DNA of 64,000 nucleotides from an uncultured Bacteroidota bacterium (GTDB lineage Bacteria > Bacteroidota > Bacteroidia > Chitinophagales > Chitinophagaceae). Positions 18,402-26,075 of this stretch are shown here, one piece after another. Location: NCBI GenBank assembly GCA_903882805.1, contig CAIRYK010000087.1:62001-126000 (forward strand), given 5' to 3'. Each line of letters begins with the position of its first letter. Position 1 is the first letter of the stretch. Under the pieces are notes generated by a model. That model made no database searches, was not told the origin of the DNA, and saw nothing but the letters and a program-made list of their open reading frames with translations. The position numbers and the translations under genes are program-made.

Positions 18402-20119
18402 AGCCGGAAAAAAGATGGACCTTAAAACCTGCTGACGAAGAAATTGTAAATAATCTCTGCACAGCGCTCAACATTCACCCGGCTATTTGCCGGATACTGG
18501 CGCTGAGGGGGATTACAGATTACGAAAGCGCACGACTGTTTTTCAGACCCGAACTGGCCCACCTGCACAACCCATTCCTGATGAAGGGTATGACCGAAGC
18601 GGTGGACCGGATAACGGAAGCTATAGCCAACAAAGAACGTATACTGGTATATGGCGACTACGATGTAGACGGCACCACGGCTGTGGCGCTCGTGTACTCT
18701 TTTTTGCGCAAAAACTACGATGGCGAACTGGCCTACTACATACCCCACCGCTACCGCGAGGGCTATGGCGTGAGCAAGCAGGGCATAGAATATGCCCACC
18801 AAAACGGCTATACCCTACTGATAACGCTGGACTGCGGCATAAAAGCTGTAGATATGGTCAACTATGCACAGTCGCTGGGCATAACCGTGATAGTGTGCGA
18901 CCACCACCTACCCGATGCCCATGTGCCCGCCGCCTTTGCCATACTCAACCCCAAGCAGAGCGACTGCCCCTACCCCTACAAGGAGCTGAGCGGTTGCGGC
19001 ATAGGGTTTAAACTGGTGTCGGCGCTGGCGCAAAAGTGGGAGCAACCCATGGAAAACGTATATGTGTACCTCGATCTGGTGGCTACAAGCATTGCCGCCG
19101 ACATAGTACCGATAGACGGCGAAAACCGCATACTGGCGTTTTATGGCATAAAACGTATCAACGAATCGCCATGTCTGGCCATATCTACGCTCAAAGAGCT
19201 GGGAAAAGTGCAGAAGGCGCTCACCATATCTGATCTGGTATTTGTGATAGGACCGCGCGTAAACGCTGCCGGCCGTATGGACGATGCACGCAAGGCCGTA
19301 GAGTTTTTTATAGAAACAGATGCCGAAAAAATACAGTCGCTGGCGGCAGCCCTGCACTCCGACAACGACGACCGTAAGGAGGTAGATAAAAGCATAACAG
19401 AAGAAGCCCTCAATATTATACAGACCGATGAAACGATGATAAGTCGCCGCTCTACGGTGCTGTATCGCAGCCACTGGCACAAGGGTGTGGTGGGCATTGT
19501 GGCGTCGCGGCTTATAGACCATTACTACCGCCCCACTATTGTGCTTACATCGGCCAACGGCAAGGCTACCGGTTCGGCAAGGTCGGTATCGGGTTTCAAT
19601 ATATACGAAGCCATACACGAGTGCCGCGACCTGCTGGAAAACTATGGCGGCCACTTCTATGCCGCGGGTATGACCATGATCGAGGAGAATGTAGTGGCCT
19701 TCATAGAAAAATTTGAAACCATAGTAGCAGCTACCATAACCGTAGATCAGCAAACGCCCGAAATAGAGATAGATGCTGAAATACCGCTATCGCTGGTAAA
19801 ACCTGCGCTCAACAACATACTGAAACAACTGGAGCCTTTTGGCCCTGCCAATATGAAGCCAGTGTTTATGACCCGCCACCTGTACGACTACCAGGGATCG
19901 ACAGTGGTAGTGAAAGACATGCACCTGCGCGTAGTAGCCCACCAAAAAAACGGATCGATAGTAGAAGGTATAGGCTTTGGTCTGGCCGACAAATATGACC
20001 AGGTAAAAGACGGTCCGTTTGATATGATTTACAACATGGAAGAAAACGAATACAACGGCAACACCCGCCTGCAAGTAAAAGTAATAGATGTGAAGCGGAG
20101 TGTGGTTGTTGAGGAGTAA
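18398..20119 (+). CDS. recJ: Single-stranded-DNA-specific exonuclease RecJ
   Basis: RecJ degrades ssDNA 5' to 3' in recombination and mismatch/base-excision repair, using Mn2+. The 573-residue product carries the DHH-phosphoesterase motifs: GDYDVDGTTA (86-95), LDCGIK (144-149), CDHHLPDA (167-174), NAAGRMDDA and the DHHA1 domain motif SARSVSGFN. An OB-like C-terminal domain follows. The ATG at 18398 overlaps the kmo stop codon. A terminator follows at 20142. Confidence 0.96.
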   Translation: MKPEKRWTLKPADEEIVNNLCTALNIHPAICRILALRGITDYESARLFFRPELAHLHNPFLMKGMTEAVDRITEAIANKERILVYGDYDVDGTTAVALVYSFLRKNYDGELAYYIPHRYREGYGVSKQGIEYAHQNGYTLLITLDCGIKAVDMVNYAQSLGITVIVCDHHLPDAHVPAAFAILNPKQSDCPYPYKELSGCGIGFKLVSALAQKWEQPMENVYVYLDLVATSIAADIVPIDGENRILAFYGIKRINESPCLAISTLKELGKVQKALTISDLVFVIGPRVNAAGRMDDARKAVEFFIETDAEKIQSLAAALHSDNDDRKEVDKSITEEALNIIQTDETMISRRSTVLYRSHWHKGVVGIVASRLIDHYYRPTIVLTSANGKATGSARSVSGFNIYEAIHECRDLLENYGGHFYAAGMTMIEENVVAFIEKFETIVAATITVDQQTPEIEIDAEIPLSLVKPALNNILKQLEPFGPANMKPVFMTRHLYDYQGSTVVVKDMHLRVVAHQKNGSIVEGIGFGLADKYDQVKDGPFDMIYNMEENEYNGNTRLQVKVIDVKRSVVVEE

Positions 20120-20141
20120 GGCGAGCCTAAAGTGTATATAT

Positions 20142-20178
20142 ACAACCCTGCATCGGATTTGGTGCGGGGTTGTTTGTT
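20142..20178 (+). terminator. Rho-independent terminator after recJ
   Basis: Stem ACAACCCTGCAT with GTGCGGGGTTGT (wobble pairs at two positions), 8-nt loop, then TTTGTT. It begins 22 bp after the recJ stop codon. Confidence 0.8.
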
Positions 20179-20204
20179 AAATGTATTAATGCATTATCAG
20201 AACT

Positions 20205-20348
20205 TCGATGTCCTTAGTTTTCAAACTAAGGACTATATGGTATCCGGTCTTCAGATCGGTGAACATGCTGTAAATGTTGTGCATCGTTAGCTATAATAGG
20301 AATTATTCTTCATCGTGCCCTCCTTAGTCTGAAGACAAAGGACATCGG
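20205..20348. repeat. MITE-like palindromic repeat, copy A (internal deletion)
   Basis: Non-coding 144-bp element bounded by inverted CGATGTCC...GGACATCG ends. It contains the hairpins TCCTTAGTTT/AAACTAAGGA and CCGGTCT/AGATCGG, then a segment shared with copies B and C (AACATGCTGTAAATG, CATCGTTAGCTATAATAGG). Compared with copy B it lacks about 97 bp of the interior. The rest of the 20120-20549 gap holds no gene I can support. Confidence 0.8.
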
Positions 20349-20549
20349 TGGTAAGTTACTGATATGGCATATTCGGTAACAATACTTACACTCCTTATTT
20401 ATTATTACACCACTCATACGTAACAAAACTACAAAATTCAAAAACTACCTGTTCAAATATGCATTGCGAAAATGCGTTCTGCTCACATAGTTTCTATAGA
20501 ATAACCCAAACACATATAATAGCATAAAACAGTCTTAAGAACGAAATAT

Positions 20550-20891
20550 CTATCTCACAGTCTTGTTTTGTTGGGTCAGTTGTTTGATGATATCTGCAAA
20601 TTCTGAATCATTTTTTTGTCGGTTAGCATAAAAACAACAGCAATAATTACCTGCAAAGTGGTCATGGCATAAACTTTTAATCTCAAAAAACTCATTCCAA
20701 AATAGTCGATCTTTTACCGAATCTGGTAAGTTAGGTAAACCTTGAATGATGCTTACTCTACGTACAAATTCAGTATCGCTATATTCATACATTTCCTTTA
20801 CCGTAACAGGCTTGTTATGAGCTGTATTTTTCAATGGCAATTGGGCAGTACTAATCAACGGGACGAAAAAAAGCACAAACAGAATTTTCAT
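20550..20891 (-). CDS. Small exported protein of unknown function
   Basis: 113 residues from the ATG at 20891 (an ATG three codons upstream is equally possible). The signal peptide reads MKILFVLFFVPLISTAQ. The mature part is about 95 residues, with TVKEMYEYSDTEFVRRVSII and a Cys-rich spot (CHDHFAGNYCCCFYANR) that could bind metal or form disulfides. No family recognised. It sits alone between repeat copies A and B with lower GC than neighbouring genes, consistent with an acquired gene. Confidence 0.6.
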   Translation of the reverse strand: MKILFVLFFVPLISTAQLPLKNTAHNKPVTVKEMYEYSDTEFVRRVSIIQGLPNLPDSVKDRLFWNEFFEIKSLCHDHFAGNYCCCFYANRQKNDSEFADIIKQLTQQNKTVR

Positions 20892-20994
20892 TTCAAACAT
20901 GAATAAGGCCCAAATATAAGATAATATATCAGATGTTATTGGTTGCCAATTAAGGGCAGTGGGATTTTCTTAGCATTACTTTTGGCGGCATACT

Positions 20995-21236
20995 CCGATG
21001 TCCTTTGTTTTCAAACTAAGGACTATAAGGCATCCGGTCTTCAGACCGGTGAACATGCTGTAAATGTTGTGCATCGTTAGCTATAATAGGGATTATTTTT
21101 CATCTATAATCTATTTTTGTAGGCTAAATGGCTTTTAAAAAAGCTGGTAGCCTTTCGTGTGTCCATTAGGTTTACATTACACCGGTCTGAACGTAGGTTT
21201 CCGTGCCGTCCTTCGTCTGAAGACTAAGGACATCGG
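20995..21236. repeat. MITE-like palindromic repeat, copy B (fullest copy)
   Basis: 242 bp with 11-bp terminal inverted repeats CCGATGTCCTT / AAGGACATCGG. Each end is itself a hairpin (TCCTTTGTTT..AAACTAAGGA on the left, TCCTTCGTCT..AGACTAAGGA on the right). Inside lie CCGGTCTTCAGACCGG and, further on, ACCGGTCTGAA. The interior (TTTTAAAAAAGCTGGTAGCC, GTGTCCATTAGGTTTACATT) is shared with copy C. No ORF. Probably a non-autonomous mobile element. Confidence 0.82.
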
Positions 21237-21314
21237 CGGTCATTATATAACAAAAATAACACCTCAAAAATATACCGCTCTTCCGTAAATTTGTAACGGC
21301 TAAAATGGTGAGTT

Positions 21315-21557
21315 ATGACTGCTACAGCAATAAAGGAACTGAAAGAGGAAGTAAAAAAGCATATAGACCTTGCCGATGAAAGTACGGTAAAAGCCATCTA
21401 TGCCCTGCTTGAAGATGGGAGGCAAGAAGGTTGGTGGGACAATGTTAGCGATGGAGAACGGGATGCAATTGAAACAGGCCTGAAACAAATGGAAGAAGGC
21501 AAAACAACTCCACACGAAGAGGTAATGAAAAAATACAGCAAATGGTTCGGAAAATAG
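21315..21557 (+). CDS. RelB-like antitoxin of a type II toxin-antitoxin module
   Basis: 80 residues, mostly helical and acidic (MTATAIKELKEEVKKHIDLA, then DGERDAIETGLKQMEEG and HEEVMKKYSKWF). This is the usual form of Bacteroidota antitoxins paired with RelE/ParE toxins. It would bind and neutralise the toxin encoded next and repress the operon. It overlaps the toxin start by 16 bp. A TAAATTTG -7-like element lies at 21286-21293. The module sits between repeat copies B and C. Confidence 0.85.
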   Translation: MTATAIKELKEEVKKHIDLADESTVKAIYALLEDGRQEGWWDNVSDGERDAIETGLKQMEEGKTTPHEEVMKKYSKWFGK

Positions 21558-21844
21558 AATGGTCTTTAAAAGCCCAAGATTCATTTGAAAACATCATTAC
21601 TTATTTGGAAACTGAATGGACTGAACGGGAAGCAACCAACTTTGCAAGCCGTGTTTATGAAAAACTGGAATTGTTGCGTTCTTTCCCTAAAATAGGCAAC
21701 CCGGATAGCAAGAAAAAGAACATTTATAGAACATTGATACATAAGAAAGTAGCGCTCGTGTACCACTACAAGCCCATTAAAAACGAAATAGTACTTATCA
21801 CCTTTTGGAATAATTTGCAAAACCCTGAGCGGCTTTTATATTAG
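21542..21844 (+). CDS. RelE/ParE-family toxin
   Basis: 100 residues with the ParE-type pattern: an N-terminal strand (KIEWSLKAQDSFENIITYLE), a helical hairpin with TEREATNFASRVYEKLELL, FPKIGNPD, then YRTLIHKKVALVYHY and a final strand IVLITFWNNLQNPE. RelE relatives cleave mRNA on the ribosome and ParE relatives poison gyrase; the sequence does not decide between them. It follows the antitoxin with a 16-bp overlap, so both are made from one message. Only 40 bp later repeat copy C begins. Confidence 0.88.
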   Translation: MVRKIEWSLKAQDSFENIITYLETEWTEREATNFASRVYEKLELLRSFPKIGNPDSKKKNIYRTLIHKKVALVYHYKPIKNEIVLITFWNNLQNPERLLY

Positions 21845-21883
21845 TTGCTCATCAGTTGAATCTTACTGCGTTTGAACGTTAAC

Positions 21884-22048
21884 TGGTATCCGGTGTTCAG
21901 ACCGGTGAACATGCGGTGAATGTTGCGTATCGTTAGCTATAATAGGAATTACGCTTCATCTATAAGCTATTTTTGTAGGCAAAAGGGCTTTTAAAAAAGC
22001 TGGTAGCCTTTCGTGTGTCCATTAGGTTTACATTACACCGGTCTGAAA
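21884..22048. repeat. MITE-like palindromic repeat, copy C (ends missing)
   Basis: About 165 bp aligned to the interior of copy B, from TATCCGGTGTTCAGACCGGTG to ACACCGGTCTGAAA, but without the outer CCGATGTCC ends. It lies directly downstream of the toxin gene and just before the S1/P1 nuclease stop codon. Confidence 0.75.
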
Positions 22049-22065
22049 ACTATAGGCATCGGGCA

Positions 22066-22839
22066 TTACGCCTTTGCGCCAAACAAATGCTGTAATACAG
22101 CCCCCAGCCTGATACCCGCAACCAGCAATTGGTCTTCTACCGTTTTTTTGTTGCGGTCTATATATGCCTGGTCTATGGTATTGTCTTGAAAATCGTAAAC
22201 GCGACCGAGGAGCGCCCTTGGTTCTGTAATCCATGTTGTTGCATTGAGGGTACTGAACTGGTCTATTTCGCGTTTGGTAAACGTATTGAGGCGCAGCAAA
22301 CAATCGTTGAGGGAGATACGCTCGCTCTCTATAATATCGGTGTCCCATACTTTATGCAGATTTGACGGTCGGTTCAGGTATTTTACCTGCACTTCATTAC
22401 CCCCTTTATCGCTGGCATACCCCACATGCAGCGGCATGTAGAAATCGCCAACGAGGTGGCACAGCAACAGTATGTTGAATTTGATATCCTCGTCTTTCAT
22501 TTTGTCGCTGTGTTCCAGCGCCGCTATTGCTTTATCTATTGTGTTCACAATGTTGGCATCGGTATTGGCGCTGTAGGTTGCGCCTTTTTCAATGTTTACG
22601 TAATGCCAGGGCTTCATATGGTCGTATTTATGATTACTACGCATATCGTCCATCCAGTTGCCTGCTTCTTCGTGGGTCATGCCGTCCAGATACCTGGTAA
22701 GCGCGTTGCGGGCGAAGCTGTCTAAGCGTGTATAGGCAATATCTGTAACAATAGTGTGGCCTTTGCGGCCCCATGCCATACAGTTGCCGACCTGGAGTAA
22801 TGAACAGGCAAAAACAAATGCACCAATGATTCTTTTCAT
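22066..22839 (-). CDS. S1/P1-family secreted nuclease
   Basis: S1/P1 nucleases are zinc-dependent enzymes that degrade single-stranded DNA and RNA outside the cytoplasm. The signal peptide ends ..NCMA and the mature protein begins WGRKGH, so Trp23 and His28 supply the N-terminal zinc ligands typical of the family. Further ligand motifs are KPWHYVNI, LLCHLVGDFYMPLHVGY and NLHKVWDT. Total length 257 residues, as expected. The ATG at 22839 is preferred over one 8 codons upstream because it gives a normal signal peptide. The product could scavenge phosphate or nucleosides from extracellular nucleic acid. Confidence 0.93.
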   Translation of the reverse strand: MKRIIGAFVFACSLLQVGNCMAWGRKGHTIVTDIAYTRLDSFARNALTRYLDGMTHEEAGNWMDDMRSNHKYDHMKPWHYVNIEKGATYSANTDANIVNTIDKAIAALEHSDKMKDEDIKFNILLLCHLVGDFYMPLHVGYASDKGGNEVQVKYLNRPSNLHKVWDTDIIESERISLNDCLLRLNTFTKREIDQFSTLNATTWITEPRALLGRVYDFQDNTIDQAYIDRNKKTVEDQLLVAGIRLGAVLQHLFGAKA

Positions 22840-22974
22840 GCAAGCAAGGTATTGTAAAACCATAAGCAGTACGTAAAAAGGGTATTATATAAATGTTACG
22901 GGTTTGGCGAAAGGAGATGTAGTTTGAAAAACGAGGAACTAAACAAGACAATCATTTTTTCTTAATTGGGGCTG

Positions 22975-23036
22975 TGTACAGTATATAAATAACGAAGCGA
23001 CCGTCTCCGGCCGCTTCGTTATTTATATACTGTACA
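22975..23036. terminator. 62-nt near-perfect hairpin, possible terminator
   Basis: Two 29-nt arms (22975-23003 and 23008-23036) pair with a single A-C mismatch around a TCTC loop. The arms start TGTACAGTATATAAATAACG and end GCG.CCG. It lies 11 bp past the stop codon of the DUF4878 gene (minus strand), so it may terminate that message. However, no T-run follows on either strand, and the perfect AT-rich base is longer than ordinary terminators here. Confidence 0.6.
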
Positions 23037-23047
23037 ATTGGTATCTG

Positions 23048-23566
23048 TTATTTGCCTTCCAGCACATTGGTTTCTTCTTTGTGTTTCGATGTGTCGTTGG
23101 GGACGCTTACCTCTATGGTTTGGGTGGCTGGGCCTGTGGTATCGGTATCGGTATTGTGCTCAGGGGTTATTTCCTGGGCCTGTTGCATTTCATCGTTCTT
23201 GGTAAACATCACCTGCCATTGGCCCTTATTTTTTACCAGATTCAGGTACTGATCTTTCGTAGCGGTTTCCGACATTGTATAGGTTACCACTGCCTTATCG
23301 CCTTCCTCTTTCACATCTTTTATGGTAATCACCATTTTCTTCATTTCTTTCTTATCAGAGTCGCTCACGGCATTGGCCAGTTGCTCCACCTGCATCAGCA
23401 GGTTTTTAGTTTCTTCTGTCGAGTATTTCTTAGCGCCGTCATAGTCCAGTTTCCAGAAACAGTTCAACCATGCGCTGGCTACCTCCTTGGGTGTATTTTT
23501 ATTACAGCTCGTCAGCAGCATTGCGGCAAGCAGTAAGATCGATATGGAGCGCAGTAATTTGGTCAT
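23048..23566 (-). CDS. DUF4878-like lipoprotein
   Basis: 172 residues with a lipoprotein signal peptide (MTKLLRSISILLLAAMLLTS then Cys21). The mature part has the DUF4878 pattern: TPKEVASAWLNCFWKLDYDG, then a cystatin/NTF2-like sheet (DKAVVTYTMSE, DQYLNLVKNKGQWQV). The tail is Thr/Asp-rich and low complexity. The function of the domain is unknown; it is typical of surface or periplasmic lipoproteins. The longer frame from 23635 lacks a signal peptide, so ATG 23566 is chosen. It follows the upstream hydrolase gene by 34 bp on the same strand. Confidence 0.8.
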   Translation of the reverse strand: MTKLLRSISILLLAAMLLTSCNKNTPKEVASAWLNCFWKLDYDGAKKYSTEETKNLLMQVEQLANAVSDSDKKEMKKMVITIKDVKEEGDKAVVTYTMSETATKDQYLNLVKNKGQWQVMFTKNDEMQQAQEITPEHNTDTDTTGPATQTIEVSVPNDTSKHKEETNVLEGK

Positions 23567-23600
23567 TATTTTTAATATTTTAGAGCGCAAAGTTACGCTA

Positions 23601-24266
23601 TTATTTAAATTGTGTATGCCAAATGAGCCGCGCATGTTTGTTAATAAACAGATTATCTATAGCCACATAGTCGCCGGCGGGTAGGTGGCTGGTGGGTAGG
23701 TAAGCAGTGTCGCGCGCGGCCTGCGTCAGGGTTTTGTACACAAACTCTGAGCAATACAGTTCGTCGTCTGTTTTCAGGTCAAATTTCAGATCAAAGCGCG
23801 TGCGCCGGCGGTAGTATTCGCGTGCGTTGTTCACCAGGCGGTTTATGCCGCTATCGTCCATATCGTATTGCACAACAGCTATAGCTCCGTTGCGCTCCGG
23901 CGAAAAAAAATACTCCGCCGAATCGCGCCTCAGTCGCGCATCCGGATTATCCTCGCCGCCTATGCTGTGGTATACAAACGGATACCCGTCCTCTACCGCC
24001 ACAATACCGCAATGAGAATAAGACTTATCCTTCTTATTCAGCAGACTCAGCATATAGCTGTCGGTACCCAGACCCATACGCAATACTATATTTCCTGTTT
24101 TCAGCATAGCCACAGCAGTGTCTACCGCCTTTTTGTTATTGGTCTTTGCTGCAATAGGTTCCGCTCCCGCGCTGTGCTTACCACTGCAACCCGACCATAG
24201 CGCTGCCGAAAGGAGCAGCAACGCAATGCGCAGCGAGCGACATAAGTGGGGGCGGGCTGAATTCAT
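23601..24266 (-). CDS. YiiX/NlpC-P60-like cysteine hydrolase, lipoprotein
   Basis: A 221-residue permuted papain-fold hydrolase of the YiiX/YebB type, which acts on cell-wall peptides or lipids. Visible features are a hydrophobic signal ending LWSGC (lipobox), LKTGNIVLRMG, the YSHCGIVAVEDG motif with the catalytic His, and the later DELYCSEFVYKTL motif with the catalytic Cys, the order expected of the permuted fold. An ATG six codons upstream (24284) is also possible. Probably cotranscribed with the downstream DUF4878 lipoprotein. Confidence 0.82.
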   Translation of the reverse strand: MNSARPHLCRSLRIALLLLSAALWSGCSGKHSAGAEPIAAKTNNKKAVDTAVAMLKTGNIVLRMGLGTDSYMLSLLNKKDKSYSHCGIVAVEDGYPFVYHSIGGEDNPDARLRRDSAEYFFSPERNGAIAVVQYDMDDSGINRLVNNAREYYRRRTRFDLKFDLKTDDELYCSEFVYKTLTQAARDTAYLPTSHLPAGDYVAIDNLFINKHARLIWHTQFK

Positions 24267-24570
24267 AGCTGAAAGATAGCGCATTTACCCAATCATAGCC
24301 TTGAGCATGGCGTTAATGGTCAATAATGAATCGTTGATTGTTGGCATCTTTGATATAATACCCAAAGAACGCTATGCGCATCGCTACAGAAAAGTGAACG
24401 ATCAAAAAGCGTGTTTAAGCAACAGAAGGTACCGACTTAGTACGGGCAATTAAGAACCCATTTAGACTTTAGGGAGGTTCAAACAAACGCTACATCACGA
24501 GAGCTACACAGCGCGCTAACTCTTTCAGCTAAAGGAGCAATAGAAAAGCATGAGCAAGTATTTGATAGAA

Positions 24571-24723
24571 TAATACCAAATCGATTAAAATTCGGCGCCA
24601 AAGCATGTCGTTGCGCCGTTAGGCGCTACAGGTTTGTAGTTGTGTTATGTATTATTTATAGGCTGCGCCCCGGAGGGTCGCAACAATGCCCGCATGGCGA
24701 TTTTTAATGTCCAAACGGTATAA
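24571..24723. repeat. Intergenic repeat, copy D (inverted relative to copy E)
   Basis: About 150 bp nearly identical, in reverse complement, to 40753-40904. Shared parts include AATACCAAATCGAT, GCGCCGTTAGGCGCTACAGG, the GGCTGCGCCCCGGAGGGTCG block and ATTTTTAATGTCCAAACGGT. It contains its own small palindromes (GCGCC..GGCGC). The remaining 24267-24570 stretch shows no gene I can support, only a stop-free reading stretch with no start codon. Confidence 0.8.
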
Positions 24724-24752
24724 GAAACAGCAACAAGCATACAGCATAACAC

Positions 24753-24782
24753 AAAAAAGGCGGGCCAAAGCCCGCCTCTTAA
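24753..24782 (-). terminator. Rho-independent terminator of ychF
   Basis: Perfect stem AGGCGGGC / GCCCGCCT (24758-24765 with 24770-24777), 4-nt loop, and on the minus strand a T-run (24753-24757). It lies 20 bp after the ychF stop codon. Confidence 0.9.
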
Positions 24783-24801
24783 AAATATCTGCAAACGCAC
24801 A

Positions 24802-25902
24802 CTATACATTAAACCTGAAGTGCATCACGTCGCCGTCTTGCACCACATATTCCTTGCCTTCTATGCGCAGGCGGCCGTTTTCGCGGCAGGCAGCTTCGCT
24901 CTTGTATTGTACAAAGTCTTTATAGGCAATTACTTCGGCCTTAATAAATCCTTTTTCAAAGTCGGTATGTATCACGCTGGCAGCCTGTGGCGCTTTCCAG
25001 CCTTTGTGTATCGTCCATGCTCTTACTTCCTGCACGCCGGCTGTAAAATAGGTGGCCAGATTCAGCAATTCGTATGCGCTGCGTATCAATCTGTTCAGGC
25101 CGGGTTCAGTAAGGCCATACTCAGCAAAAAACAGCTCTTTATCTTCCTCACTTTCCAATTCCGATATCTGCGCTTCTATCGAGTTGTTCATTACTATCAC
25201 CTGTGCGCCTTCTTCGTTGGCGGCTTTCACCAGCGCATCCGAGTATTTGTTGCCAGTTTTAAGGGCAGCCTCGTCTACGTTAGCTACATACAGCACCGGT
25301 TTGTCGGTCAGCAGAAAAATATCGGCAATAGCCTCTCTGTCTTCACCTTCCAGCGCCCGCGCGCGTATGTTTTTACCCTCGCCCAGGTGTGCAAGGCATT
25401 GGTTCAGCACTTCATGAGCATGTTTAATTTTAGGGTCGCCGGCTTTCAGCATTTTTTCTACGCGTTGCAGCTTCTTCTCTACGCTCTCCATATCCTTGAG
25501 CTGTAGCTCTGTATCTATTATCTCTTTGTCGCCTATCGGGTTTATGTCGCCCTCATCGCGCAGTATGTTTTCGTCTTCAAAGCAGCGTATCACATGTACA
25601 ATAGCATCTACTTCGCGTATGTTGGCCAAAAACTTATTGCCCAGTCCTTCGCCCTTGCTGGCGCCCTTTACCAGTCCGGCTATGTCTACAAACTCTATAG
25701 TGGTGGGCAGTATGCGCTGTGGCTGCACCAGTTCGGCCAGCTTATTCAGTCTTTCGTCGGGCACGTCTACCTGACCGATATTGGGTTCTATGGTGCAAAA
25801 ACGGTAATTCGACGCCTGCGCCTTTGCGCTGTTGCTCACCGCATTAAACAATGTTGATTTTCCTACGTTGGGCAACCCTACTATGCCAGCTTTTAATGCC
25901 AT
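24802..25902 (-). CDS. ychF: Redox-regulated ATPase YchF (Obg family)
   Basis: YchF is a ribosome-associated P-loop ATPase of the Obg group that damps antioxidant responses. The 366-residue product is the standard length: GLPNVGKST at 9-17, the switch region RILPTTIEFVDIAGLVKGAS, a coiled-coil insertion around 130-170, NVDE at the position of NKxD, and the C-terminal TGS domain (AWTIHKG, DFVQYKSEAACRENGRLRIE). The change from NKxD to NVDE fits its preference for ATP. Possible -7 element TACCTTTG at 25923-25930, terminator at 24753-24782. Confidence 0.97.
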   Translation of the reverse strand: MALKAGIVGLPNVGKSTLFNAVSNSAKAQASNYRFCTIEPNIGQVDVPDERLNKLAELVQPQRILPTTIEFVDIAGLVKGASKGEGLGNKFLANIREVDAIVHVIRCFEDENILRDEGDINPIGDKEIIDTELQLKDMESVEKKLQRVEKMLKAGDPKIKHAHEVLNQCLAHLGEGKNIRARALEGEDREAIADIFLLTDKPVLYVANVDEAALKTGNKYSDALVKAANEEGAQVIVMNNSIEAQISELESEEDKELFFAEYGLTEPGLNRLIRSAYELLNLATYFTAGVQEVRAWTIHKGWKAPQAASVIHTDFEKGFIKAEVIAYKDFVQYKSEAACRENGRLRIEGKEYVVQDGDVMHFRFNV

Positions 25903-25922
25903 ACTGTTTCTGAAAATTTGCG

Positions 25923-25930
25923 CAAAGGTA
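25923..25930 (-). promoter_or_regulatory. -7 element (TACCTTTG) upstream of ychF
   Basis: Exact match to the Bacteroidota TAnnTTTG element on the minus strand, 21 bp before the ychF start codon. A TGTG 21 bp further upstream is only a weak -33 candidate. Confidence 0.5.
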
Positions 25931-26018
25931 AGGCTAAAAACGGCTCTTTTTCACAGGGCTCAATTTATTAAATTAAAGCGTCAACAATTCCGGTTTTTTC
26001 TGCCTACCGCCCAAAAGC

Positions 26019-26052
26019 AAAAGGCTCTGTAGCGTGTGCTACAGAGCCTTTT
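26019..26052 (-). terminator. Rho-independent terminator of the endonuclease-like gene
   Basis: Perfect 15-bp stem (26019-26033 with 26038-26052), 4-nt loop, reading into TTTTGCTTTT on the minus strand. It lies 24 bp past the stop codon at 26076. Confidence 0.88.
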
Positions 26053-26075
26053 GGTATATGATTTTTATGGTAAGA

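Noticed and set aside
22028-22951. Overlapping frames 22028-22348 and 22637-22951 (minus)
   Set aside because: They overlap the S1/P1 nuclease gene in another frame and show no coding pattern.
24443-24700. Long stop-free plus-strand stretch upstream of ychF terminator
   Set aside because: No start codon and it runs into repeat copy D. A short part looks protein-like (ATSRELHSALTLSAKGAIEK), but that is not enough to call a pseudogene.
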